From NCBI RefSeq assembly GCF_014189455.1, contig NZ_CP050296.1, positions 2,786,001 to 2,850,000 on the forward strand: a stretch of 64,000 nt of DNA. Direction: 5' to 3'. The notes beneath the pieces are model-generated. The model ran no database searches and had not been told where the DNA came from. It saw only the letters and a program-made list of their open reading frames with translations. The DNA is from Mesorhizobium huakuii. GTDB lineage: Bacteria > Pseudomonadota > Alphaproteobacteria > Rhizobiales > Rhizobiaceae. Of this stretch, positions 30,901 to 36,715 are shown one piece after another; within the stretch, counting starts at the first letter, position 1, and each line of letters begins with the position of its first letter. Position numbers and translations under genes: made by a program.

Positions 30901-31993
30901 CGGCGCCCGCCAGGCCGCCATCGGCGAAATAGAACTTGCCGAAGGCCGCATTGGTGGCGGCGTTGATGGCGGCGCGCGTCGTCGAGCCGCCGGTCTTGTC
31001 CTGCGACTGGATCCGGACGCCGATATCGCCGCGCACGCGTTCGTTGACGCGCTTGCGCAGGCCTTCGCTGACCGGATAGACCGGGTCCGTCCCGCCAATA
31101 GCGCCGGTTGTGTCCGCGCCATGGCCGGGGTTGAATGGGATGTTCAGCCGCACGCTGCCGGCGAACTGGGTGTGGTCGCGATTGTCGTCGCGGACCTCGC
31201 CGGCCAGCACCAGTTCGGTGCCGCTGCCGAAGACATCGCCGATCGTGTATTCGAACCCGGCCTTGGCGCCGGTGACGCTGCCGCCGTCGCCGTGCGGGTC
31301 CTCGAAATGATAGCCGCCAATGTCGAGCCGCAGCGAATGCTTGTCGGGCAGGTTGATCGGCACCTGGGCGCCGATCTCGCCTTCGATGCCCCAGGCCGCG
31401 TAGTCGCGGTGGTCGAGCACCGATATCTGTTCGATCAGCTGGTTGCTGACCATCGACAGCGTCGAGCTGGTCGAATGGTCCGTCGAGTCGCCCTTTATCG
31501 GCACGAAGACGTTCACATGCGCGTCGAAGTTCGGCGTGATCGCCTCGACGCCCAGCGTGCCGGCAGTGAACTGGGTGCTGTTGTAGTTCTCGACGTTGAG
31601 ATAGGCGTAGCCGCCGAGCATCAGGTCGGGATTGACGATGCGTCGAATGCCGAGGCCGATGTCCTGGCCGGAAGCATCCTTGAAATCGTGCTTGGCCCGG
31701 ACATCCAGGAACAGCACCGATTCGGCCGTCTGCTTGATCGGGATGAAGCCTTCGAGCGCGGCGTTGCCGCCATTGTTGTCGGCGCCGACGATGGCGCGGA
31801 TCTGCGGCTGCCAGAGCCCATCGGGGTCGCCATGGGCAACCACGCCTGAAAGGCCAAGCGCCAGCGTCGTCAACGCCGTCGTCTTCCACAGATGGCTTAC
31901 AATGCGCGAACGACGATGGACGGCACGCACGTGGAAACCCTCCCCACGCGCCACCATCCCACCAACTTGCCGAGACTTCTCGGTAGTTCCCAT
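18962..31993 (-). CDS. Giant inverse-autotransporter-like adhesin with beta-helix passenger
   Basis: A 4,343-residue protein. Residues 1-55 are a long charged leader with a hydrophobic core (TTALTTLALGLSGVVAHG, 38-55), an extended signal peptide. Residues about 58-288 read as an intimin/invasin-type barrel: GLWQPQIRAIVG, LLF-like VLFLDVRAKHDF, GLGIRRIV and LMLGGYAYLN, LGVEAITPNFDAHVNVFVP, GIEGEIGAQVP, LRLDIGGYHFED, ending FAGSVRLNIPF. A basic amphipathic linker (GLRKRVNERVRGDIGVRI, 311-328) resembles the one that threads the barrel. The rest, to the C-terminus, is Gly/Thr/Asn/Ala-rich short-strand repeats typical of right-handed beta-helices. Cap-like modules occur near 350, 775, 1570 and 2570. 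There is no C-terminal barrel, LysM or sorting motif. I infer a type Ve-like outer-membrane protein that displays the helix outside. Ligand unknown. Confidence 0.75.
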   Translation of the reverse strand: MGTTEKSRQVGGMVARGEGFHVRAVHRRSRIVSHLWKTTALTTLALGLSGVVAHGDPDGLWQPQIRAIVGADNNGGNAALEGFIPIKQTAESVLFLDVRAKHDFKDASGQDIGLGIRRIVNPDLMLGGYAYLNVENYNSTQFTAGTLGVEAITPNFDAHVNVFVPIKGDSTDHSTSSTLSMVSNQLIEQISVLDHRDYAAWGIEGEIGAQVPINLPDKHSLRLDIGGYHFEDPHGDGGSVTGAKAGFEYTIGDVFGSGTELVLAGEVRDDNRDHTQFAGSVRLNIPFNPGHGADTTGAIGGTDPVYPVSEGLRKRVNERVRGDIGVRIQSQDKTGGSTTRAAINAATNAAFGKFYFADGGLAGAGTQADPTTLDDAVTKAGSGGFIVALGGNGNIQTPGQTLAAGQTLIGGGESVTAKLFGGGTATFNLGGSDGTIQGTNVANNVITLGNGNTLNGITITGGADGIFGNNVTGTTLTNVTVTGAGGNGAEFKGNSTNVSASNFTATGNGLDGLHIEDNGTYNFTGTTLLQSNLDDGLDITGQGTYTFAIVNALDNTDRGITVQGTSTGGTFTTTGGTVSGNGGTAVFIDPITAHVVLDSITQTGGTSGVVLDHVSGSFTVNGATTISNTTGPAIAISDSPATIRFGDINITNPGADGMSFSGVNAAVVAGNIVISGLGVGTGLDFSGSQTNFTAQSLNISGPGAAGTIGIDLANTIGGASIIITNGGSISGVDTGVRLGISGSLANSANAQFSFGGGSIAGITASLDARGLNQTLGLYAFGSTTFSGPQLFDVQNVIFIGSSATGSGDGSSLTNLATAATADAITDSDAIFVLVNDGTSIDASNGFSLSDGQTLASFGNGRSFSLGGVPINVTGANVQHDVAISDPAGAATLTNSGSGAVVTAANGNSLLDFNISGGSDAGISATSINGLTIQGVTVSNVDVGLFLGSVTGTVSVDNLNVQNASQNGIELVASSAIVNFTGNTTIGNATNAGLFANNFDGTATFDDLDITGGGIGVGIVNDSSGTLTFGAASSITNTGDFAFDINGSAPNVTYNGTINQATAANAVNISSMTGGTATFAGKITASTGAANAIDLTNNAGGAINFTGGLDLTTDGGFAFSAINGGTLTVTGSGNTVNTGAGLAEKGIQLGGAGGLTIGAAGVTFASVTVDGNGGNVATGIVIENTSGGNVTFGGVNISRVMGDAIRLTNVASGIYSFNGTTTIAAVGLLGDGFVVQGSAATVNVANLVTTEVAGADVSLTNNTGTIAIGGTITNRGFVGNDGVVVSGGTAAITVSADISSSTSTLGTAVKVDGISGGSVAFSGAINSTGTGNLFAIGSITAPTGGAISFTGSTLSATGGGGAVIAGLGGTATFNATAPLTVTNPTGNGVSVSNVASGASATFGSVTVSGAGGNGIDIGGGGSNAGAVTFGTTSVTLGSAANTAGINFSGTNNDVTFGTTTVTMGAGANQTGIDFSGSSTTADFGLTTITGTGDLTSRGIDLSSTTGTKTITFLRGSSISNVGVGVELSSGGTTATSANANFTFGDGNAGNGLQSSISAAAGGYTVNTIGLDPTLGNYDFDDVFFTGSAHLASAVGGVIMVSQNGGVIAAGTDGLSAAVTTISVAAADAMAGTQTFAFVGTVDLSGTPFTLDSGQSITGFGNNTSILTSGTIQPVNVQGNLGATGGNVTGNEGVVTGTGDFLHLLGSNQVRNTAFNFSGASGSVFTVDQSAGGFNNAGGIIIDGVTVSNVAAGQTAFKVDNLTTNVSITNNNINVAGTLLDANGGTGNITVTRGNLPNSGPAGTLTGGGISIANRTGGLVNFTDKVTVGGNGVSLTNNTGATVTFADVDITTNGATAFSATGGGTVNVTTGTINATNAQAVALDSIAAAINFASTSATFAAGNGIDLQNVSGSASFGTGTLTNTGSGTSFNVGSATAASGGDATISYGGTIATNGAGAAVSIQSMTGGSVTLSGNLTDSNAVAGGNILIAGNHLATITFSGTTKQISSGTTDGVNIGYPGGFPSGTASPNTNSTIDFTGGGLDITTTTGAGFAAIGSAGAPSTVTVTGTGNKINSGGDGLLVSTTNVGAAGITFDSVSAVSTSTGAGVLLQTAVLAGDVNIGGLKDTGHVGAELAELSGAGVVNFTGTTDLDVSSKGFDIGGTQVGTINIANVAGSTLTIDGAQVGIQLATLAGTVNVGGNGGTASIGATTSTTGSAITLSGGNNAINATLNYNGSIKVDTGSVLQASGGDWTHLNMSGSVVSTTAVVLPGTGAFAFFGDADGVYNISSTINHTGTAVGVLFDGSSEGTVTFSGTSKIFNTAGGTNGAIVKDPSIGAGQGTGTLNFTNGGLVITTSSGAGFTASTFGAGTVSVTGSGNTITTTTGTALDLANATVGAGGVAFDSISVNGAATGVSLNNVSGGGIILGAVNLQGITSRGFDVAGTLGSPVSILGGLNIGLGAANAIGLDLNGAVISTGITAGDFDVDGGGFAGTIGIDMAGTTGAGTIQLGDTVNNNPAGQTSTIANVGYGVQFSSATNAQLVFGDGQGPAESSIATTGGQVIHATDSLPTSGDYNFNDVNFTGDTANLASIQVYYVDLDGNGSGTGDGSLANPGSLAQAQASTANVVVLIDKNVDGGQETLNLSGGGTFNLDDGQVLLAFKSGDAAVDVSQLGVDASGGASAAFHFTTIQNTPIVSAPAGIDTLRPVLQSNNATSVINFATSGTGTFTGGIGNLIVRNLGTGTGVAVNATSASNFILRNNDIAAGGSALDFSTTGAPANTLLLSIDGNTLKSTGSALAATFSGQNINATDNSIAIRSFAGNKVTGGTGGGITFNNVRFDSDGAGGTVSAGTLGVGNPGARVQGDGLSFTNTSGTLDLGTLSLANNGGTGVLVNTKGAGTIFTLNSSGGVVTTNNGAAFDLDPLTVNMTFTSVSSVNNPAANIANGIIFDGVAGTFTVTGATSITNTTGYGIDAINTNTGTFNFNTVTVNNAATTGGGIHVATGTLNVTGLANIDTTSGGGVFQEGGSTSFTGGLTIDTTSGDGFLGIAAGSITVSGTGNTITTATGRIISLQTAVIGAGGMTFNTLKATGTVSGGAGVQLAGVSGGAFNGGALSVAGASNNGLIVQNSTSSAINFDSVVVSSASANGIYVINTVTGPVTIGTVTIDNTVGAGVRVENTSGTVNINGGSIGATNDPTGSAVQVVGGAATLNVAASLTKTTAGKIVDISGVTGGTVTLSGALSANTASDNGIYVHGNTGGIFNFNGAMTLGTGTNTAVNLDTNVGATVNFVGGMGITTSSGLGFGATGGGTINVTGTNTILTSLGGQILAWNGMTVGGSGATFSTLTAQTKVAGTSDAVNLTNVGGGIFNGGTLSVPGGTNSFGLFLSGTSATVNFAKVTIANQTGTATGGGIRIDNNTGAVTISDNTSAIGGFGAVQGIGIDINGGSGDVTIAASVSKGTVANNVVQISGRTAGTVTLSGTLSADQSVGTANGIDVSNNTGGTITFSGAGSALNTGTTTAVNLTNNTGATVNFTGGGLAITTTSAIGFNATGGGTINVTGAGNTIQTSSGQILTWNGVAVGASGVNFSSLQSTASVAGDAINLTGVTGGTFNGGAVSVAGTSAGGDGIEINGSSATFNFTSATIAATAGNGILLSGANGAVTFTTVTIDNTTLAGIRIDNNTNAVNVNGGSIGATNDPTGVGVDINGGTGAVTIAASVTKTTAGNVVQVSGRTAGTVAFSGSLSATGAAANGIDVSGNSGTAVINFSGTKTLSTGANTAVNLASNTGATVNFTGGGLVINTTSGTGFNATGGGTVTVQGTGNTITSTTGTALNVVNTNIGSGNLVFQSISANGGTNGIVLNTTGAAGGLTVTGTGTTAGSGGTIQNTVQGALFTSTSNLSLSNMNFTNANSGDGTVNNIDTATFNSAAMAAINMSGVSTATFTNLAVVGNGGTGGAQVGINGQNVSNLTIANSTVTGFGDEVGEGNVKLWNLSGTSAVTNSTFGFVPGDSTGGENLFEIRNTTGTLTLNVTGSTFQNTRDSANGSGGIAITTTGTATATVNVSNSSFLNMKTSGFEGFAKQTSTLNVNITDGGTVGNGNTFDPTGTNQLSRAIGLNAQDTAHLTFNINRNKKIYGSGGPVINIYGQDSANIQGRIDGNGDIQNNNTAANSVGGPIFIHTTSTAATAAIEIMNNTIINNGGSPSIEADVVGQGGASDHGTMDITIVGNTLTFAGRNLTDVNTFNDGIYLSSGASNSDATIMTANIQNNTVTGITAQSGSVGLAIANSGGSGAFVYLEGFTTDGVTTWNNRGNTPAGSYVDIFNVNPVAAIPAGHNGGHTITPSNPNQ
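20550..22880 (-). repeat. Tandem ~250-residue units within the giant gene
   Basis: The landmark GF(N/G)ATGGGT(I/V)xV or its variant recurs at about 22855, 22085, 21340 and 20570, a spacing of 745-770 bp (about 250-257 codons). Each unit also contains an AITTTSG-type lead-in, a GNTI-T-SG segment, an ATNDPTG or similar loop, and a SGRTAGTV strand. The units are clearly homologous but not identical, so the array is old or strongly diversified. Confidence 0.7.
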
Positions 31994-32235
31994 CCCTGGC
32001 GAGTCCTTCTGGGACTACACGTCCCGCGTGTTAATTCTTACGCAAATTGTATTGTATAGCGAGCCCGGAACGTTGTGAGTGTTGTTGTCGGGCCTCAAAG
32101 TTCTGTCCTGTGGGCATATTGCCACAGTAGATTTGCCGGCTTGCTTTGCGGGGACTCGGCTTTCGGAGCAGCCGCCCTTGTTGTATCAAGCCTTTTCCAG
32201 GAGAATACCTGCCGGGGCAAGGAAAACTGTGGGGA

Positions 32236-32826
32236 ATGAAGAACATGGCAATTACTTTAGCGAAGACTAATCTACTCCGCGTGGTCGCGGCATCGGCTGC
32301 TCTGTGGCTGCTGGCGGCTTCTCTTGGCCCGGCGCTTGCCGAGGACACCGCCAAAGAGGCCCAATCCAAACAGTCTCAATCCAAGGACGCCGGCCCCAAG
32401 CCGGCCGACGCCAATGCATGGGCCGTGAACTGCTCCAGCGACTCGGCGGCCGGTGAGCTTCAGTGCCAGGTCTCGCAGAACCTCACCGAAGCCAAGACAG
32501 GCCAGCGTGTGCTGACGGTGACCGTGCGCCGCGACAGCGCCAATGGCAGCCTGGCCATGCTGCTCGCTTTGCCGCATGGTCTGTTTCTGCCGTCGGGCGT
32601 CAGCTATCAGGTCGACAGCGGCAAGAAAGTCACCGTCGCCATCCAGACCAGCGACCAGAACGGCGCCTATGCCGCAGTGCCGGTGGCGCCGGAACTGGCC
32701 AAGGCGATGAAGTCGGGGACGACGCTGAACATCGGCATGGAATCGGTGACGCGCAAGCCGGTGACCATCCCGGTTTCCCTCAAAGGCTTCGGCGCCGCGG
32801 TGGCCAAGCTGGAATCGATCAAGTAG
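32236..32826 (+). CDS. Invasion-associated locus B (IalB) family protein
   Basis: A 196-residue exported protein. The signal peptide has a basic start, hydrophobic core LLRVVAASAALWLLAASLGPA and an ALA-type cleavage site before EDTAKEAQ. A charged linker is followed by the IalB domain: WAVNCSS, ELQCQVSQNL (the conserved cysteine pair), RVLTVTVRR, LALPHGLFLPSGVSYQVD and the terminal SLKGFGAAVAKLE. Named after a Bartonella invasion locus, but widespread in free-living Rhizobiales as a periplasmic or outer-membrane-associated protein of unclear function. ATG 32245 has the better-spaced GGGGA (9 bases) and is an alternative start. It is divergent from the giant adhesin with a shared 240-bp upstream region. 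Confidence 0.85.
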   Translation: MKNMAITLAKTNLLRVVAASAALWLLAASLGPALAEDTAKEAQSKQSQSKDAGPKPADANAWAVNCSSDSAAGELQCQVSQNLTEAKTGQRVLTVTVRRDSANGSLAMLLALPHGLFLPSGVSYQVDSGKKVTVAIQTSDQNGAYAAVPVAPELAKAMKSGTTLNIGMESVTRKPVTIPVSLKGFGAAVAKLESIK

Positions 32827-33260
32827 CGGGTATTGCCGTTCGCTGTCTTGCGACAGTCATAGGGCATCCAACAATCCTAACCAGTGGCAGAGGCGGCCGA
32901 TTGCCGAAGCTCGCGCCGCCCCTCATTGCCCTGCCGGGCATTTCTCCTCGTATAGTGACGGGGAGAAAATAGCTGCCGCGACCTCGCCGTTCTTTCTTGC
33001 GACGCTTGTGGTTGGCGGAACCGTTGATAACAGCTTCCCTCTCCCCGTCACTATACGGGGAGAGGATGCCGGCAGGCAGGTGAGGGGCGGCGCCAACGCC
33101 TGGAAAGAGATGGGGTGTATCAAGTCCCACGGGGTCTTCGTTGCAGTCGCCTGCAGCACCAGCTAATGCGCGATCTGTCGGCCGCCGGATCTCCCATTCA
33201 GCCCTTGATTGTCCGCGCCCGCAATGCTCCGTTGCCGTTTCGGACATCCGGAGAGGTTTC
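32827..33260. other. Intergenic region dominated by a large inverted repeat
   Basis: No gene seen. About 32884-33098 is a family A element: two inverted halves, each with CTCC(T/C)CGTATAGTGACGGGGAGA-type hairpins and outer arms GCGCCGCCCCTCA / TGAGGGGCGGCGCC and CTGCCGGGCA / TGCCGGCAGG. The remainder upstream of 33261 should carry the promoter of the M24 peptidase gene. Confidence 0.65.
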
Positions 33261-34506
33261 ATGACAGGCTTTGTCGACCGCCAGCGCGCCGCGCAATTGA
33301 TGGAACGCGCCGGCATCGAAGCACTTGTGCTGTCGGCGCCCGAGGCCTTCCACTATGCGACCGGCGCCTGGATCGGCCCGGCGGGGCTGTTCCGGCGCGC
33401 CGGCGGCGGCTTCGTCGTCATCCCGGCCAAACCAGACCTGCCGATCGGTGTCGTCGCCGCCGACTTCAACGCGGCGCAGCTGCGGCTCGCCGCGCCCGGA
33501 GCGGTCGTGCGTTCGCACCCGATCTGGATCGAATCGGTGCCGGTAGAGACTGCCACGCACGGGCTCCCCCTGGCCGAGCGGATCGAGGCCGGCCTGGCCG
33601 CGCTCGGCCGCGCGCCGGATTTCTCCCGTCCCGCCACCTTCGACCTCGCCGGCTCGGTGCGCCAGCTGCAGCTTCTGCTGGACGAGTTCGGATTGGCGCG
33701 CGCAACGCTCGGTATCGATCTGGACTTTGTTCCAGCCGCCGATTTCGCTTCTATCCAGGCGCTGCTGCCGGATTGCCCGATGGTCGACGGCTCACCGGTC
33801 CTGGACAGGCTGCGGGCTATCAAATCGGAGCGCGAGATCGACCTCCTGCAGCAAGGCATCTTTCTCTCGGAAGCCGGGCTCGAGCGGCTGCAGGTGGATG
33901 CGATGGCCGGCATGCGCCAGGCCGACCTCATCGCGCTCTACCGCAAAGGCGTCACTGAGGCGGCCGCCGGGCTGTCGCATCCGGTCGTGACGGCCGAATA
34001 TGTAACGCTGGGTGCTCGCGCCAAGGGCGCCGATGCCAGGGCCGTGGCCGGCGATCCCTTGAAATGCGACATGGTCTGCACGGTCGGTTTCTATGCCTCC
34101 GACATGTCGCGCAATTTCACCTTCGGGCCGCCATCCGCCGACCAGGCGGAGCTGCATACGATCGCCGAGCGCGCCTTCGAGGACGGGCTGGCGGCGCTAG
34201 TGCCGGGGAACACGCTCGCCCATGTCCACCGCGTCACCACTGAGAGCCTGGCGCGGCAAGGCCTGCCCTCCTACCGCCGCGGCCATTTCGGCCATAGCGT
34301 CGGGCAGTCGGTCTTTTTCCGAACAATGGCCGTTCATCGCCGCCGACAGCGATGTCGTCATCGAAGCCGGCATGGTGCTGGCCTTCGAAATCCCGCTCTA
34401 CATAGACGGCCTCGCCAGCTTCAATCTCGAGGACCAGTTTTTGATCACGACGGATGGGCCGAGGCCGATGAACCGGCTGCCGAGGCGGCTGGAGGGGATT
34501 GGGTAG
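33261..34506 (+). CDS. M24 family metallopeptidase (Xaa-Pro peptidase-like), frameshifted
   Basis: A creatinase-fold protein, about 414 residues once corrected. The N-terminal domain (MERAGIEALVLSAPEAFHYATG) is followed by the M24 catalytic domain with LRAIKSEREIDLLQQG, a metal-ligand segment around CTVGFYASDMSRNFTFG, and the HFGHSVGQSVF motif. After that motif the frame derails. The continuation SEQWPFIAADSDVVIEAGMV, then AFEIPLYIDGLASFNLEDQF and a stop at 34506, is in another frame. One extra T in the run at 34312-34317 accounts for it. ATG 33261 follows GGAGAGG. With the extra base, the frame runs without a stop into the next gene, producing a false 1,135-residue fusion. Confidence 0.8.
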
Positions 34507-34547
34507 CAGGGGATTCAAATCTACACCCTGAAGGTTTAGCCGAAGCC

Positions 34548-34632
34548 CCTCTATCTTCGTCATTCGCGGGCGGAGCAGGAGCGAAGCTTCGTCGCGGAGA
34601 CCCCTGGAGCTGCTCCGCAGCCCAAGGAATCC
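34548..34632. repeat. Family C repeat, copy 1
   Basis: CCCCTCTATCTTCGTCAT..., GGGCGGAGCAGGAGCG, and GACCCCTGGAGCTGCTCCG. A related copy lies at 39148-39240 with the same CTTCGTCAT, GGGCGGAGCAGCTCCAGGGGTC and GCTCCTTGCTTCGCC blocks in a different order. Confidence 0.55.
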
Positions 34633-34757
34633 ATGTCGGGACCTTGGCCGCCGGGCGCAACGGAGAAAAATTCTGGACCGCGGCAACGCTTTGCAGCGGC
34701 GGGTTTGACAATTACCATCTCAGTTTAGGTTGGTCGCACGCAGCAAGAGGGAAAAGA

Positions 34758-36548
34758 ATGCTCGAAATAGCCCCGACGAAACAGGCCGCCGCATGGCTCG
34801 ACTCCCTGGCGCAGGCGCTTGCGGCCGGCGACGCGGCGACGGCAAGCAACCTGTTCGTCGACGATTGCTACTGGCGCGATCTGCTGACCTTCACCTGGAA
34901 CGTCACCACCATGGAAGGCCGCGAGGCCATCGCCGCCATGCTCAAGGCAACGCTGGCGACGACAAAGCCCACCGCATGGCAGCTCACCGGCGAAGCGACC
35001 TCGGACGAAGGCACGATCGAAGCCTGGTTCACCTTCGAGACCGCTGTGGCTTCCGGCCAGGGCATCCTGCGGCTGCGTGACGGCCGTTGCCGGACATTCT
35101 TCACAGCGATGACCGACCTCAGGGGATTCGAGGAGCGCAAGGGTTTGGCGCGGCCGCTCGGCGTGCGCCACAAGGCCGACCCCGAACGCGAGACCTGGTC
35201 GGAGGCGCGGGCACGCGAGACGCGCGAACTTGGCGCTTCGGAGCAACCTTATTGCCTGGTCATCGGTGGCGGCCAGGGCGGCATCATGCTGGGCGCACGG
35301 CTCAGGCAGCTTGGCGTGCCGACCATCGTCATCGAGAAGAACGCGAGGCCCGGCGATTCCTGGCGCAACCGCTACCGCACGCTCGTGCTGCACGACCCGG
35401 TCTGGTACGACCATCTGCCCTACATTCCATTCCCGGAAAACTGGCCGGTGTTCACGCCCAAGGACAAGATGGGCGACTGGCTGGAAATGTACACGCGCGT
35501 CATGGAGCTCAATTACTGGGTCGCCACCAAATGCCTCAGCGCTTCCTATGACGAGGCGCAGAAGGAGTGGACCGTGGTGGTCGACCGTGTCGGCCGGCAG
35601 ATCACGCTGAGGCCGAAACACATCGTCTTCGCCACCGGCGCTTACGGCCCGCCGCGAAAGATCGACCTGGCCGGCGCCGGTGCGTTCAAGGGCGAGTTGC
35701 TGCATTCCAGCCAGTATGCCAGCGGCGACAAATTCCGCGGCAAGAAGGTCGCCGTCATTGGCGCGGCAAGTTCGGGGCACGATGTCTGCGTCGACCTCTG
35801 GGAAAGCGGCGCCGACGTCACCATGATCCAGCGCTCGCCAACCACCGTGGTCAAATCCGACACGCTGATGGAGGTCGGCTTCGAGATCTTCTCGGAAAGC
35901 GCGCTGGCGCGCGGCATCACCACCGAGAAGGCCGACATGATCGTCGCCTCGACGCCTTTCGCGCTGGTGCCCAAGGGCCAGCGCGCGCTCTACGAGGTGA
36001 TCAGGGCACGCGACGCGGCTTTCTACGACCGCTTGCGCGCCTCGGGCTTCGCCATCGATTTCGGCGACGACGAGACCGGCCTGCTGATGAAGGCCTACCG
36101 CACCGGCTCGGGCTATTACATCGACGTCGGTGCTTCCGACCTGATCATCGACGGCAAGATCGGCATCCGCAGCGGCGTCGCTATCAAGTCGCTGACGGCG
36201 AAAGGTATCCTGTTCGAGGACGGCAGCGAGCTCGAGGCCGACGCCATCGTCGCCTGCACCGGCTACCAGTCGATGAACGAAAATGTCGCAGCACTTGTCT
36301 CACGCGAAGTCGCCGACAAGGTTGGCCCCTGCTGGGGTCTCGGCTCCGGCGTCAAGGGCGATCCCGGCCCCTGGCAAGGCGAGCTGCGCAACATGTGGAG
36401 ACCGACGGCGCAGGAAGCGCTGTGGTTCCACGGCGGCAATCTGGCGCTGTCGCGCTTTTACTCGAAATATGTGGCGCTGCAGATCAAGGCGCGGATGGAG
36501 GGTATCGCAACGCCGGTTTACGGGAAGCCGAGCAACGCTGAGCGATAG
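34758..36548 (+). CDS. Flavin-containing monooxygenase with N-terminal NTF2/SnoaL-like domain
   Basis: A 596-residue protein. Residues 1-125 look like a SnoaL/NTF2-like domain (AAGDAATASNLFVDDCYWRD, TTMEGREAIAAML). Residues 160-596 form the FAD/NADPH domain with the first dinucleotide motif VIGGGQGG at 168-175, the second VAVIGAASSG near 330, the FMO/Baeyer-Villiger fingerprint FKGELLHSSQY, and the ATG-like VACTGYQSMNENV. It probably oxygenates an organic substrate using NAD(P)H and O2; the substrate is unknown. ATG 34758 follows AGAGGG. It lies 251 bp after the M24 peptidase, with a family C repeat between them, so a common operon is unlikely. Confidence 0.85.
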   Translation: MLEIAPTKQAAAWLDSLAQALAAGDAATASNLFVDDCYWRDLLTFTWNVTTMEGREAIAAMLKATLATTKPTAWQLTGEATSDEGTIEAWFTFETAVASGQGILRLRDGRCRTFFTAMTDLRGFEERKGLARPLGVRHKADPERETWSEARARETRELGASEQPYCLVIGGGQGGIMLGARLRQLGVPTIVIEKNARPGDSWRNRYRTLVLHDPVWYDHLPYIPFPENWPVFTPKDKMGDWLEMYTRVMELNYWVATKCLSASYDEAQKEWTVVVDRVGRQITLRPKHIVFATGAYGPPRKIDLAGAGAFKGELLHSSQYASGDKFRGKKVAVIGAASSGHDVCVDLWESGADVTMIQRSPTTVVKSDTLMEVGFEIFSESALARGITTEKADMIVASTPFALVPKGQRALYEVIRARDAAFYDRLRASGFAIDFGDDETGLLMKAYRTGSGYYIDVGASDLIIDGKIGIRSGVAIKSLTAKGILFEDGSELEADAIVACTGYQSMNENVAALVSREVADKVGPCWGLGSGVKGDPGPWQGELRNMWRPTAQEALWFHGGNLALSRFYSKYVALQIKARMEGIATPVYGKPSNAER

Positions 36549-36552
36549 GTCT

Positions 36553-36705
36553 TTCCTTCTCCCCTTGTGGGAGAAGGTGGATCGGCGCGCAGCGCCGAGA
36601 CGGACGAGGGGTGCGCCAAGGAGTGCCGTCGGCGCCAAGCTGGAGCACCCCTCATCCGACCTCGCTTCGCGAGGCCACCTTCTCCCGCAAGGGGAGAAGG
36701 GAAGG
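36553..36705. repeat. Family A palindromic repeat pair
   Basis: CTTCTCCCC-TTGTG-GGAGAAGG near 36556 and CTTCTCCCG-CAAG-GGGAGAAGG near 36680, with GCGCGCAGCGC and CTCGCTTCGCGAG inner hairpins. It separates the convergent monooxygenase and metallohydrolase genes and may act as a bidirectional terminator. Confidence 0.7.
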
Positions 36706-36715
36706 CCACGCAGCG

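Noticed and set aside
19266..31849. Many long open frames on the plus strand opposite the giant gene, up to 686 codons
   Set aside because: They are antisense shadows of Gly/Thr/Asn/Val-rich repeat codons, have biased low-complexity translations, and lack ribosome-binding sites or domains.
33141..36548. A single 1,135-residue M24 peptidase-monooxygenase fusion protein
   Set aside because: The joining segment is an out-of-frame read of the peptidase C-terminus and intergenic repeat DNA; one surplus T explains it.
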